Below, piece after piece: positions 23,252-32,264 of a stretch of DNA of 34,799 bases. Positions within the stretch are counted from its first letter, which is position 1. Every line of letters begins with the position of its first letter. Source of the DNA: an uncultured Erythrobacter sp. (lineage in GTDB: Bacteria > Pseudomonadota > Alphaproteobacteria > Sphingomonadales > Sphingomonadaceae); contig CAJXTZ010000017.1 in assembly GCA_913061345.1 (NCBI GenBank), forward strand, positions 1-34,799. The letters run 5' to 3'. The notes beneath the pieces are model-generated. The model made no database searches. It was not told the origin of the DNA and worked only from the letters and a program-made list of their open reading frames with translations. The translations under genes were made by a program, and so were the position numbers.

Positions 23252-24673
23252 TCACAACGCTCCCATGACAGGGGCACCTGTCATCATGGCCAGCCACTGG
23301 CGCATTTGCCCTCGCTGTGGAACTTCATCGGTTATATGCCCGACTACCGTGCCCTCATCATCTATGTACTCGCGATTCATGCCTCGCGAAATATTGATCC
23401 AGGGTTCCAACTGGGCATGAAGGCCCAGTTGGACTCTCTCGAAAATCTCCGCGTCATCCGTAGAACCGGAGCCAGCAGGACCATAAAAGGACTCGTGCTG
23501 TCGTAGCCGGAGAGCGTTAATCTCGTCACTTGCATGAGCGAATAGTACTGGAAACATTTGAACCTCGGTTTCGTCGACGGACACGGGGTTCACAATACGG
23601 ATATGATTGTTGATCAGCTGAAGATTGGGGAATATTCCAACATGGGGATCTCCCGCCATCGCCAAAAGCAGATCGGCCCATTTGGAATCATGTTCAGAGT
23701 AAAGCGCGTCGATATATTCAACTCCACCTGGTGTACTTTCCAATAAAGCCCGATATTTTCCGGCATGCATCAGTCGGTGCTTTCGAAAATCGAGTGTTGT
23801 GTGGCCATGTCCGAAGTCACGCGTCTCAGAGACGGCATCGAAAGCAAACGGATTAGCGCTGTGAGTCGCTCCAAGACTATGCCCGGACTCTGCCTGACGT
23901 TCCCATGTTGCCAACACTGAGGCGTGCACGAAAAGCGGATGATAGCCGTCCATGCCCACCTGCTTCCAGTTCCCTTTGTAGACAGTTCGGTTGGAGCCGG
24001 CGCCCACAGTAATCTCACCTTTTGGCGCTGCGTCGACAAGTATGTCGATCATCTTAGCCGCTCCTCCGAGATACTCCTGCAGAGAAGGAACCTGATCTTT
24101 CAGCGCTGCAAACACGAACCCGCGATAATTCTCGACCCGTGGCGCGGGAGTGAGACCATTCTCCCGCGCATCGAAGCTCGAATCATAACCTTCGGGTCCC
24201 GAGACGCTGAGAAGCTCGCCGGAATTGGAATAGGTCCAGCCATGATACCAACAACGAAAATATCTGTCCTGTCCTTCATCAAGTTCGCAGACGACCGCCC
24301 CCCGATGTCGACAGCGGTTGAGCAAAACCCTCACCTGCTCATCGTGCCCGCGTACAAAGATAACTGGTTGCCGCCCTATCTGACGGCGCTTGAACTCACC
24401 TGCTTTAGCAATTTCGCTTTCATGACCAATAAACACCCAACCGGAATGAAAAATTCGCTCCAGCTCAAGTTCAAATATAGTCTCGTCGGTGTAGAGCGCC
24501 GAATGGACCCAGCCATCGGGCGCAAGTGACCGCAAAGAATCAGAGTCGTATTTCATGCTCCCCACATCGAGCCGCTGTGGCACTCGGTGAGGCCCCGTCG
24601 GCGCGGTATGGTTCTCTTCAATGTTTGGTTTCTCTTGGGCCGCAGCGCCCACCATTTGCTTTCCGACTGACAT
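23252..24673 (-). CDS. Rieske ring-hydroxylating dioxygenase, alpha subunit 2
   Basis: The 473-residue catalytic subunit. The Rieske [2Fe-2S] centre is Cys121-x-His123 and Cys141-x2-His144 (CRHRG, CWYHGW). The mononuclear iron site is in NWKQVGMDGYHPLFVH, with bridging Asp242 and ligands His245 and His250; the third ligand is the Asp in STDDAEIFERVQ. It inserts both O atoms of O2 into an aromatic ring using electrons from a ferredoxin/reductase, neither of which is encoded here. ATG at 24673 has GGAG 7 bp upstream and gives about 40 extra N-terminal residues; an internal ATG at residue 40 with GGGGAG is possible. The adjacent PdxA-like enzyme suggests a ring carboxylic acid as substrate. Confidence 0.93.
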   Translation of the reverse strand: MSVGKQMVGAAAQEKPNIEENHTAPTGPHRVPQRLDVGSMKYDSDSLRSLAPDGWVHSALYTDETIFELELERIFHSGWVFIGHESEIAKAGEFKRRQIGRQPVIFVRGHDEQVRVLLNRCRHRGAVVCELDEGQDRYFRCWYHGWTYSNSGELLSVSGPEGYDSSFDARENGLTPAPRVENYRGFVFAALKDQVPSLQEYLGGAAKMIDILVDAAPKGEITVGAGSNRTVYKGNWKQVGMDGYHPLFVHASVLATWERQAESGHSLGATHSANPFAFDAVSETRDFGHGHTTLDFRKHRLMHAGKYRALLESTPGGVEYIDALYSEHDSKWADLLLAMAGDPHVGIFPNLQLINNHIRIVNPVSVDETEVQMFPVLFAHASDEINALRLRQHESFYGPAGSGSTDDAEIFERVQLGLHAQLEPWINISRGMNREYIDDEGTVVGHITDEVPQRGQMRQWLAMMTGAPVMGAL

Positions 24674-24813
24674 GTGAATTCTCCAGGTATGGGTGGGAAT
24701 GATCGTAAAGATCGCCTTCCCGGGGTTTTGGCCGATCGTAATGCCCCACAAAGCGGGCTTCGCCCGCGTTCGCCATCACGTACGGCATAGTAGCTGGCAG
24801 GTATTCCCTTTGA

Positions 24814-26274
24814 TTAACGGTTGTTCGAACCCAGCGAGATGAAGATGTTCTTTTCTTGGGTGAACGCCAAGAGCTCACCGAGGCATTCCTCGCGGCCAAT
24901 CCCAGATTGCTTCATTCCACCAAAGGGAGCACCTAGGATGTGTCGCGAGGTTTCATTGATCCAAACGTAGCCTACATCGACCGCCATGGCAGTGCGATGT
25001 GCCCGCTCCAAATCATGTGTCCAGATCGAACACGTAAGTCCGAACTCCAGTTCGTTCACTGCGTTAAGCATAGATGCCTCGTCCGACCACTTCATTACTG
25101 CAAGCACGGGACCGAAAACCTCTTCACGTGCCAATCGCATGTCCGGGGTCACATCGGCGAAAACGGTCGGCTCTAGGAAATACCCATCTGCCAAAGCTGG
25201 ATCAGCAGGAGACCCGCCACCGCATATTAAGCGCGCGCCTTCCTTTTGGGCACCGTCGATGAAGCCGAGGATGCGCTCGTGCTGCGAAGCGCTGATGATC
25301 GCACCCATTGTAGTTACGCCATTAGAAGGATTGCCCGGATGGAAGCACGCAACTTGATCTGCAATTTGAGCAAGTACGTCATCATAGATATCAGCGTGTA
25401 CGAACGCCCTGCTCGTTGAGCCGCAAGACTGTCCACACCAAGCAAGATTCATGCCTTGGACAAGGGCAGAAGCAATACTGTCAGAGTCAGCGTCGCCATA
25501 AGCTATTAGAGCGTTCTTGCCGCCCAGTTCGAGCAAAACTGGCTTCAGTGTTGCGCTCGCCTCTCGCATCAGAGCGCGGCCAGCAGTAGCGCTTCCCACA
25601 AGACTCACCATCGCAACCTTGGGGTGAGCGGCGAGGGCCGCCCCCGCTTCGGCTCCGCCGGTGAGCACATTGAACGTGCCCGCTGGCAACAGCCCATCGA
25701 TGAGTTCGGCAAAACGAAGGGCTGAGAGCGGGGCCTGTTCCGATGGCTTCACGATCACCGCATTGCCTGCTGCAAGTGGTGCCGCAATTTTTCCAACACA
25801 GAACAGAAAAGGGTGATTGAACGCCAAGATACGCGCCACAACGCCAAAAGGTTGCCTGACAGAAAAATTTACAGCGTTTGGGCCGACCGGGATAGACGCG
25901 CCTTTCATCTCAGTAACTAGGCCGGCGAAGTACTCCATTAGTGCAGCCGCTACCTGCGTGTCACCTCGAAGCTCCGCAATAGGATTTCCGCAATCCAAAG
26001 CGTCGAGTTCGGCCAGTTCCGCCGCGTTCTGCCGAACCACCGAGGCGATCTCACGGAGTAGCCGAGCGCGTTCAAGAGGAAGAACATCGCGCCACTCACA
26101 GAAACCGGCGAAGGCTGCGTTAACGGCGCAATCGACGTCTTCCTTTGTAGCATTTGCCACGCGACCTAAGAGATTTCCATTGGCAGGGTTGAGCGAGGGC
26201 CGATACTCTTTGGAAGTTGGCGGCTGCCAATTTCCGCCATAAAACAATTTGTGATCCCGAACTATTGCTTCCAT
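24814..26274 (-). CDS. NAD(P)-dependent aldehyde dehydrogenase
   Basis: A 486-residue aldehyde dehydrogenase (ALDH superfamily). The cofactor region is FNHPFLFCVGKIAAPLAAGNAVIVKPSEQ. The general base is the Glu in LLELGGKNALI, the catalytic Cys is in WCGQSCGSTSR, and the late motif EEVFGPVLAVMKW is present. It oxidises an aldehyde formed in the pathway (ring aldehyde, side-chain aldehyde or meta-cleavage semialdehyde). The ATG at 26274 is preferred (GAGGAGG 11 bp upstream); a GTG at 26283 is possible but very close to that site. It lies between the TonB receptor and the second oxygenase pair. Confidence 0.92.
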   Translation of the reverse strand: MEAIVRDHKLFYGGNWQPPTSKEYRPSLNPANGNLLGRVANATKEDVDCAVNAAFAGFCEWRDVLPLERARLLREIASVVRQNAAELAELDALDCGNPIAELRGDTQVAAALMEYFAGLVTEMKGASIPVGPNAVNFSVRQPFGVVARILAFNHPFLFCVGKIAAPLAAGNAVIVKPSEQAPLSALRFAELIDGLLPAGTFNVLTGGAEAGAALAAHPKVAMVSLVGSATAGRALMREASATLKPVLLELGGKNALIAYGDADSDSIASALVQGMNLAWCGQSCGSTSRAFVHADIYDDVLAQIADQVACFHPGNPSNGVTTMGAIISASQHERILGFIDGAQKEGARLICGGGSPADPALADGYFLEPTVFADVTPDMRLAREEVFGPVLAVMKWSDEASMLNAVNELEFGLTCSIWTHDLERAHRTAMAVDVGYVWINETSRHILGAPFGGMKQSGIGREECLGELLAFTQEKNIFISLGSNNR

Positions 26275-26329
26275 CTCAGCCACTTCCTCCTCATTAATGC
26301 GCGACGCTTACGGTTGGTGGTAATTTACT

Positions 26330-28522
26330 TTAAAACCTTACATCAACTCCCGCGCCAATCCGACGAGGCAGCTCGTAACGAAGGTCAGTCGCCAATGCGC
26401 CAGGTCGGATCTCCTGAATGATTTTTTCATTAGTGAGATTCGTCGTCCAGAGCGAAAAGCGAAACTTTTCATCCTCTGTCTCCCACGAGATCTCAGCATT
26501 GATCGACGTATACGGATCCTGCTTGGTCAGATTCATGAAGTCGAAATAAACTGTCGAGCTATGGAATAGGGTGCCGTTGATGTTAACCGTTCCCGTCTTG
26601 AGTGGGATGTCGAGGCTGGGGGCGATGCTGAAAGTCCATCGGGGTGCGCGCGGCAATTGATTTCCGGAAGCGTCCATCTGCGACACAATATTTCCTCCGG
26701 TAGGCCGGGGAATGAAGACTTGGGCGGCTGGGAACTCGTCGTATTCCGCATGGGCATAAGCTACCGAGCCATTGACGTGGAAGTTTTCCGTCGGTGCCAA
26801 AGTGGTTTCGAGTTCTCCCCCATAGATCGTGGCGTTGGCTGCGTTTTGAAGGACGTATCCCGGCCCAAGCGGATCGCGGGCGGTGACTTGCAAGTCTTTG
26901 TAATCATAACTGTAGAGTGCGAGGTTGGCGCGTAGCCAAGGCGTGATGTCAGACTTGATACCTCCTTCAAGCGCCTTGAGCGTTTCGGGATTAACCGCGA
27001 ACGGGGATGCCCCCGCCATATTAAAGACCCCGCTTTTGAAGCCGGTACTGTATGTCGCGTAAATGTTCGTATTTGACCCGATTTCATAGCGGACCGTGCC
27101 CTTGTAAGTAACCTTGTTAAATGATTCTCGCGAGGTTTCTGGAAATAAAGCAACGCCGTTCATAACTTGGTCAAACGACCTCTTCTCGTAAGTATAGCGT
27201 ATACCACCTGTCACGAAGAGGCTCGGCACGACCTCGAGCGTCCCTTCGGCGAAGCCGGCGTAGGATGTCGTCTTGAGAACCGGATCGAAGGTGCGCACCA
27301 GCAGCGGCTGGCTCGGATCGGTTCGGCTGCTCAAGATGAAGTTGGCGTTCCCAGTGAGGTGGAATGCATAAGCGCCAGCAATCCACTGGAACGGTCCGGG
27401 CGTGGAGGAAAGAAGTCGGACCTCCTGACTGTAATTTTCCGAGGCAATCTTCGGAGCGACAAAGGACGCTAGCAGAATATTGGAAGAGTCTGAGTCAGTC
27501 GCTTGAAACGTCCGGGTGTGGGCGTACGTACCGGTTGTTTCGAGATCCACGCCACCAAGATCGAAGCTTGTCTGTAGCGCCACGCTGTACCGTCGGGTCC
27601 GAAGTTCTGGTTCGAGGTCAGTGGAAAACTGCCAGGGCTTAGACGGAATGATAGCACCGGAAAAAGCGCGGCCCGCCGTGTTATTCTCATAGGGCTGGTA
27701 GACATTCTCCGAACCCTCGCGGTCGAAGTATTCTCCCACAAGCACGACCTTGTTGCCGTTCCCGCCACGATACATAAGCTTACTGCGGATATCTATTACG
27801 CGATAGCCGCCAGCCTTCCCACCGCGAACGAGGTCGTCCACGAAGTTTCCTGACTTTCTATAAATCCCCGCAATGTCTGCAGCCAGCGTATCGGAGAGGC
27901 CACCGGTTAGGTAGCCACGAATATTATAATCTCCCGCGCCTGTTTCAATAGCAGCAGCACGCGCAGAAAACAGACCGTTTAATGCAAAGCTTGGGTCGGG
28001 GGTAATTACGTTGATCAGGCCACCGGTCGCATTACGTCCGAAGATAGTTCCTTGCGGTCCACGTAGAACCTCGACGCGATCAACTTTAACAAGATCTGTC
28101 CACGTCGAGAACGGGTCCCCTTGGTAAATACCATCAACGTAGGTTGCCACATTCGACTCATCTGCCACTGAGATGTTGCTCGAACCTACCCCCCTGATAA
28201 CCGGAAGAAACACGCCGGAGGCTCGACCACCAAAGAAACCTGGGACAACCTGCGTTAGATTGCGGATATCAGACGCTCCTGACCGCCCGAGCGCTTCTGA
28301 TGTCACCGCGGTAACCGCTACCGGAACGTCCTGCAATCTTTGCTCCCGGCGCGTCGCGGTCACGACGATATCCCCGATGGCGGCTTGCGGTTCCGGCTTA
28401 TTTTCGTCGTTTACTGCTGTGGTTTCTGGAATATCGTCGGCTGCCGTCTGCGCAAAGCATGGCGATGCAATAGTAGCCGCCGTCACTAACAACATTGACC
28501 TCAATAAAAAAACGCTTTTCAC
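26330..28522 (-). CDS. TonB-dependent outer-membrane receptor
   Basis: A 730-residue outer-membrane receptor. It has a signal peptide (cleavage probably after SPCFA, residue 24) and a TonB box-like segment GDIVVTATRRE (about 50-60). The plug domain covers about 60-170 (VPVAVTAVTSEAL, RGVGSSN, DRVEVLRGPQGTIFGRNATGGLINVIT) and the rest is a beta barrel ending in VDVRF with a terminal Phe. In sphingomonads such receptors in catabolic operons take up aromatic substrates across the outer membrane, driven by TonB. The start is GTG with GGGGAG 5 bp upstream; the gene is 50 bp after beta subunit 1. Confidence 0.95.
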   Translation of the reverse strand: MKSVFLLRSMLLVTAATIASPCFAQTAADDIPETTAVNDENKPEPQAAIGDIVVTATRREQRLQDVPVAVTAVTSEALGRSGASDIRNLTQVVPGFFGGRASGVFLPVIRGVGSSNISVADESNVATYVDGIYQGDPFSTWTDLVKVDRVEVLRGPQGTIFGRNATGGLINVITPDPSFALNGLFSARAAAIETGAGDYNIRGYLTGGLSDTLAADIAGIYRKSGNFVDDLVRGGKAGGYRVIDIRSKLMYRGGNGNKVVLVGEYFDREGSENVYQPYENNTAGRAFSGAIIPSKPWQFSTDLEPELRTRRYSVALQTSFDLGGVDLETTGTYAHTRTFQATDSDSSNILLASFVAPKIASENYSQEVRLLSSTPGPFQWIAGAYAFHLTGNANFILSSRTDPSQPLLVRTFDPVLKTTSYAGFAEGTLEVVPSLFVTGGIRYTYEKRSFDQVMNGVALFPETSRESFNKVTYKGTVRYEIGSNTNIYATYSTGFKSGVFNMAGASPFAVNPETLKALEGGIKSDITPWLRANLALYSYDYKDLQVTARDPLGPGYVLQNAANATIYGGELETTLAPTENFHVNGSVAYAHAEYDEFPAAQVFIPRPTGGNIVSQMDASGNQLPRAPRWTFSIAPSLDIPLKTGTVNINGTLFHSSTVYFDFMNLTKQDPYTSINAEISWETEDEKFRFSLWTTNLTNEKIIQEIRPGALATDLRYELPRRIGAGVDVRF

Positions 28523-28572
28523 GCGCTCTCCCCCTCTAATAGCTATTAATCAAACCAAATTAAAACATTTTA

Positions 28573-29067
28573 TCACAAAGGAAATACCAAATAACGCGGA
28601 AGAACTGGGTTATCGGTCACAGCGTTTCGTGACAGAAAATTACACCCGTTACTGTCCATCCGAATAATATCTTCGTAAGTTCCGACTGCGAGTTGCTGTG
28701 GCAACCCCGTATCATCAGGTGTAAAGATAACCGAAAAATTCGAAGACATTTCGATATTACCATCTTGGCGACGGCTCGCGTGAACGCGTTGAACGAAATG
28801 CCGAGTGCGATAATCTTGGAAAGTACCGGCCCATACTTCTGTAATGAACGTACCTCTATCAATTATTCGATCACGGCAGTCGTCAAGCATCATCGCTACC
28901 TGCAGATCATTTTCTATGTCGCTGCGTGCAATGCAAATGTAGCTGACAGCGGGATCATCATCGAAGGTATCAATCCATGAAGGCATATCCTTGCCATCCA
29001 GAGCTGAGATATATCTGCACTGTAGTTCATCGAGCAGTGCGTATTCATCCAACGTCAAGCGAGTCAT
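28573..29067 (-). CDS. Rieske ring-hydroxylating dioxygenase, beta subunit 1
   Basis: A 164-residue small subunit with NTF2-like fold (LTLDEYALLDELQCRYISALDGKDMPSWIDTFDDDPAVSYICI, then IIDRGTFITEVWAGTFQDYRTRHFVQRVH and NFSVIFTPDDTGLPQQLAVGTYEDII). It is shorter and quite different from beta subunit 2, so the two oxygenases are not a recent duplication. The ATG at 29067 overlaps the alpha-1 stop as ATGA and has GGAGGG 7 bp upstream. The structural partner is the alpha subunit at 29064-30254. Confidence 0.9.
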   Translation of the reverse strand: MTRLTLDEYALLDELQCRYISALDGKDMPSWIDTFDDDPAVSYICIARSDIENDLQVAMMLDDCRDRIIDRGTFITEVWAGTFQDYRTRHFVQRVHASRRQDGNIEMSSNFSVIFTPDDTGLPQQLAVGTYEDIIRMDSNGCNFLSRNAVTDNPVLPRYLVFPL

Positions 29068-30254
29068 GCTGCCGCCCTCCGAAATCCCATCGCGGCTCTG
29101 TAATATTCCCAATGAGGAAGGTTGCCGCTTTCGTCATTCTGACGGAATTCAAAGCTCAAACGGGAAGGATCGGCGACACCCTTCTGGAAAACTGCTGTAC
29201 CAGGCGTGCGATTGCCGATCTGTACGCGATGGAAAACTGAAGCATCCTCCATGCTGATCAAACCTGACGGGCCGATTGCATTGGAACTCTGCCGGATGCG
29301 GTGACGCACCATCTCCTCGTCATCGTCTTGATGCGCGAAATAGGCGTAATTCACTTCTACCTCATCGATCGCGACCGGTGTGGCGAAGCGAATGCTGATG
29401 ACATTTAGGTAATTCGACGCAACCAACATGGGGAAGAGAGCAAGGACACTTGATCGTTTAGGCCTTCCTTCGTCACGAAATTCGACTACCGAACTGTCGC
29501 GAATGAGACTGCTTGGCTTCGGAACAGTAAGTTCTGTTTCGATGCAATAATGCCCCCGGCCCGTGGTTGCATATTGCCGACCGGTTCCGCCCTGCCAGTC
29601 CAGCATCGTGAACGCCTGATGCAGGAGCGGCGGATGATAACCATCGTTGTCGCCATAGGCCTTCCAGTTCGTCAGATACCTGACCCGGTGATAGCCAATC
29701 AGCTTCAGACGGCCGTCTCCTCCCATAACATCAAGAAGGGAGTCTTTGGCCTCCTGGAGGAAATCATCGAGGCTTTCGGTATCCGGAGATAAGGTCACAA
29801 ACAGCAAGCCGCCGACCGTTTCTTGTCGCGGCTGGGCAAGCGGATAATCTTTCTTGTCGAAGCCGGGTGTGAAATCGCGCTGATTTGGACAGCCTATTAA
29901 TTCCCCTTCACTATTGAAAAGCCACCGGTGATATGGGCATTCGAATTCATTCCGATTGCCCGAGGGCTTGACTTCAATCTGGTTGCTGCGGTGGGAACAA
30001 GCATTGTAGAACGCCCGGACGTGTCCGTCTTCGCCGCGGATAACGAGCAGTGGAACGTCGGCAAGGTTGCACGTCTTGAAATCGCCCGCGTTTGGCACTT
30101 CGCTTTCGTGTGCTATGGGGTGCCATTCCGGCCCTCGAAAAAACCGATTAATCTCCGCTTGATATAGATCTTGCCTGACAAAAATTTCTTTGGGAATTTC
30201 GTTATAGTTTGCAGGCCAAACAATATCGCGCTGATATGATTCATGAATATCCAT
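29064..30254 (-). CDS. Rieske ring-hydroxylating dioxygenase, alpha subunit 1
   Basis: The 396-residue catalytic subunit. The Rieske cluster is Cys86-x-His88 and Cys106-x2-His109 (CSHRS, CPYHRW). The mononuclear iron site is in NWKAYGDNDGYHPPLLH, with bridging Asp204 and ligands His207 and His212; the third ligand is probably Asp337 in SMEDASVF. It dihydroxylates or hydroxylates an aromatic compound. ATG at 30254 is chosen because AAGGAC precedes it by 5-6 bp; upstream in-frame codons are not homologous. No ferredoxin or reductase gene is in the cluster. It follows the two extradiol-like genes with a 97-bp gap, and its substrate is unknown. Confidence 0.93.
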   Translation of the reverse strand: MDIHESYQRDIVWPANYNEIPKEIFVRQDLYQAEINRFFRGPEWHPIAHESEVPNAGDFKTCNLADVPLLVIRGEDGHVRAFYNACSHRSNQIEVKPSGNRNEFECPYHRWLFNSEGELIGCPNQRDFTPGFDKKDYPLAQPRQETVGGLLFVTLSPDTESLDDFLQEAKDSLLDVMGGDGRLKLIGYHRVRYLTNWKAYGDNDGYHPPLLHQAFTMLDWQGGTGRQYATTGRGHYCIETELTVPKPSSLIRDSSVVEFRDEGRPKRSSVLALFPMLVASNYLNVISIRFATPVAIDEVEVNYAYFAHQDDDEEMVRHRIRQSSNAIGPSGLISMEDASVFHRVQIGNRTPGTAVFQKGVADPSRLSFEFRQNDESGNLPHWEYYRAAMGFRRAAA

Positions 30255-30351
30255 TATTCGTCCTTCTATTTTGTTCTCGCGGCACCATCTCAATTGTTTG
30301 GCAGATACAGTTTGTTTCAACTGTCAAGACCGCAGGGAACATCTCGTTAGA

Positions 30352-31206
30352 TCAACTTGAAAGTTCTTTGATTTTTGCCTTTGCGCCCCACATGCAGAGG
30401 CTGGAGGGCTCAAAGCCGAATTGGCGTTCTCTGTAGGTTTTTTCGTCGACTTCTTGGACTCCGACAGAATACTCAAAAATCATGTCGTCGGGACCTTCGA
30501 AGTAGACGAAGCGCGCGCCGGACGTTGGATGCCGCCCTGGTCCGAAGACAATCGGAATATTATGCTGACGCAGCAGCGAGTAGTTACGTTGAACGTCGTC
30601 GATCGATTTAACCTGGTGGTTGATGTGCTGGACGCCAGAATGCTTGGCCGGCACAAGAGCGATGCTATGATGAATCTGACTTAACCGTAGGAGTGGAAGC
30701 TCACCAACTCGGTCACTGACACGGGCGTTGCAAACCTGGGTCCAGAAATGTTCGTCCCGTTCAGTATCCTGGCTGAACAGACCAACGTGGCTGAATCCAG
30801 TGATGCCCGCATCGCGCGACAGCTTTGCTGCTCCTGCGACGTGGGGCGAAACGGCAAATTCGATACGTCCGCCGCCGGCGTCGCTGAACGCGATAAAGTC
30901 GCTCACATGGCGTTGATCGCACTCTGCGCGGGATCCCCGACGTACGTCATGGCCTATCTTCTCGAGTGTTTTAGCTGCACTTTCCAGTTCCTCGCCACTT
31001 CCAAGTTCGAACCCTATGATAGTTTCGGAAGGGTTGCCTGCTTCATAGCTCAGCGTGCTCATACGGCGGTCAGATCGAAACGATCGGTGGTTGCCGATGC
31101 GATCGGCCGGCTCAAGACCAAGAATTCGCGTCGCGAACTCACTTGCACCATCAAGGTCCAGGGTCTTGAGACGAGTATAGGCTACATCCAGGATGTTGAT
31201 GGTCAC
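30352..31206 (-). CDS. Type I extradiol ring-cleavage dioxygenase (VOC), complete metal site
   Basis: A 284-residue, two-domain VOC protein of the BphC/type I extradiol kind. The iron-binding triad is present in the C-terminal domain: His140 in GFSHVGL, His179/180 in IHHSIALVP and Glu245 in IFEYS. It should open a catechol ring next to one hydroxyl. It starts inside the stop of the preceding paralogue (ATGA-type overlap, 31203-31206), so the two are translated together and may form a mixed complex. Its partner, the paralogue at 31203-32063, has lost two of the three ligands. Confidence 0.88.
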   Translation of the reverse strand: MTINILDVAYTRLKTLDLDGASEFATRILGLEPADRIGNHRSFRSDRRMSTLSYEAGNPSETIIGFELGSGEELESAAKTLEKIGHDVRRGSRAECDQRHVSDFIAFSDAGGGRIEFAVSPHVAGAAKLSRDAGITGFSHVGLFSQDTERDEHFWTQVCNARVSDRVGELPLLRLSQIHHSIALVPAKHSGVQHINHQVKSIDDVQRNYSLLRQHNIPIVFGPGRHPTSGARFVYFEGPDDMIFEYSVGVQEVDEKTYRERQFGFEPSSLCMWGAKAKIKELSS

Positions 31207-32063
31207 GACGCTGTACCCCCCAACTCCGGCAGGGCAGAAGCCGAGCCCCAGCTGCAGTATGAGCCTAGCGTGGCGGCAAACTGCCGCGGTCGCCGCTCTT
31301 CCGAATATGATTCAGACTTCGTCGAATAGGAAAAATAAACGTCTGGAGACGGCCCATTGAAAGTCAGGAAGACCTGACCGCTTGCAGGCTCCCTGCCTGG
31401 ACCACGAACTATTCCAACTTGGCGGTCAAGGAAAAAGTAGCTCGATTGCATCACGACATCGATGTTCTCGACCTCAAATCCTACGACGAGGAAGCCTTCT
31501 CGACTGCTCGGCACGAGCATGATGCGATGGTGCGCTTCATCCCAGCCAATATATACGGCGTCGCCAACTCGATCAGTAATGCGTGCGCCCAGAACATCCA
31601 CCCACACCGCAGCGTCGCCCGTCGGATCCCGGCTGCCTATGACCACCTGCGACAGTCCGACGACACCAGCATCGCGCGATGGAAAGCAACGACGACCCTT
31701 ATCTTCAGCCCGAACAACCAACTCAAAATGATTGCCACTTAAGTCCTGACAAGCAAGGCCAGCGTAGTATCGTCGGCTTCGGCACAAATCGCCAGGAATC
31801 TTCTCAATGTTCCACCCGCGCTTCCTAAGCAGTTCGGATACCAACTCCATCTGCTCGACTGTCCGAAGCGACACCCCTACCGTAGGCTGACTCATGCTGG
31901 CCGACGCATCCAGCTCGACGCTATAAGCTCGCGAATCGGACCGGAACCGCGCCCCTTGATTCAATCGCTCAGCATGCTCAAGACCCACAATTTCAAGTAA
32001 ATAGCTCCTTGCCTCGTCAAGCGAGGCAACCGGAAGCCGCACAAAACGCAGTTGCTCTATCAT
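31203..32063 (-). CDS. Extradiol-dioxygenase-like VOC protein lacking two metal ligands
   Basis: This 286-residue two-domain VOC protein is the first gene of the operon and a full-length paralogue of the next one. At the three iron-ligand positions it has Gln139 (GLSQVVI instead of the usual x-H-V), His178/179 (AHHRIML, kept) and Ser245 (VYFSYS instead of F-E-Y). It is unlikely to bind Fe(II) in the normal way. Length and fold are intact, so it is not a decaying pseudogene. It may be a structural partner of the active paralogue, a lyase/isomerase-type VOC enzyme, or a binding protein. No ribosome site is clear. The promoter region upstream has a 26-bp tandem repeat. Confidence 0.85.
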   Translation of the reverse strand: MIEQLRFVRLPVASLDEARSYLLEIVGLEHAERLNQGARFRSDSRAYSVELDASASMSQPTVGVSLRTVEQMELVSELLRKRGWNIEKIPGDLCRSRRYYAGLACQDLSGNHFELVVRAEDKGRRCFPSRDAGVVGLSQVVIGSRDPTGDAAVWVDVLGARITDRVGDAVYIGWDEAHHRIMLVPSSREGFLVVGFEVENIDVVMQSSYFFLDRQVGIVRGPGREPASGQVFLTFNGPSPDVYFSYSTKSESYSEERRPRQFAATLGSYCSWGSASALPELGGTAS

Positions 32064-32080
32064 CCTACCCTCAAGCCCAT

Positions 32081-32132
32081 ACTTATTTAGCAGTCAGTAT
32101 ATCCTGACTTATTTAGCAGTCAGTATATCCTG
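32081..32132. repeat. Perfect 26-bp tandem duplication in the operon promoter
   Basis: The same 26 bp (begin ACTTATTTAGCAGTC on the plus strand) occur at 32081-32106 and 32107-32132. It starts 18 bp before the first operon gene. Each copy contains TATACT on the minus strand and an ACTGACTG element, so both a -10-like box and a possible TetR half-site are doubled. Confidence 0.95.
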
Positions 32133-32148
32133 TTTGTGCTTTTGACAA
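32122..32148 (-). promoter_or_regulatory. Possible promoter of the catabolic operon
   Basis: On the minus strand TTGTCA (32148-32143) is followed after 15 bp by TATACT (32127-32122), a fair sigma-70 match with a short spacer. A second TATACT lies 26 bp downstream in the other repeat copy. The overlapping ACTGACTG could be bound by the TetR regulator. Inference only. Confidence 0.35.
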
Positions 32149-32264
32149 GGCCAATCTGTCTTTGGCCTAGGCGGGGTGGACAAATTGGTTGCTGCAGCGC
32201 TGCCTGATTGATTCATGGCTGCCTTTTGGAGGCGGGTTTGAACCGAGGTGATCTGAATGAAGCA

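Noticed and set aside
22640..24600. Shared VPQRLD sequence near the N-termini of alpha subunit 2 and the PdxA-like protein as a sign of duplication
   Set aside because: The DNA match is short and imperfect and the flanks do not align; coincidence is more likely.
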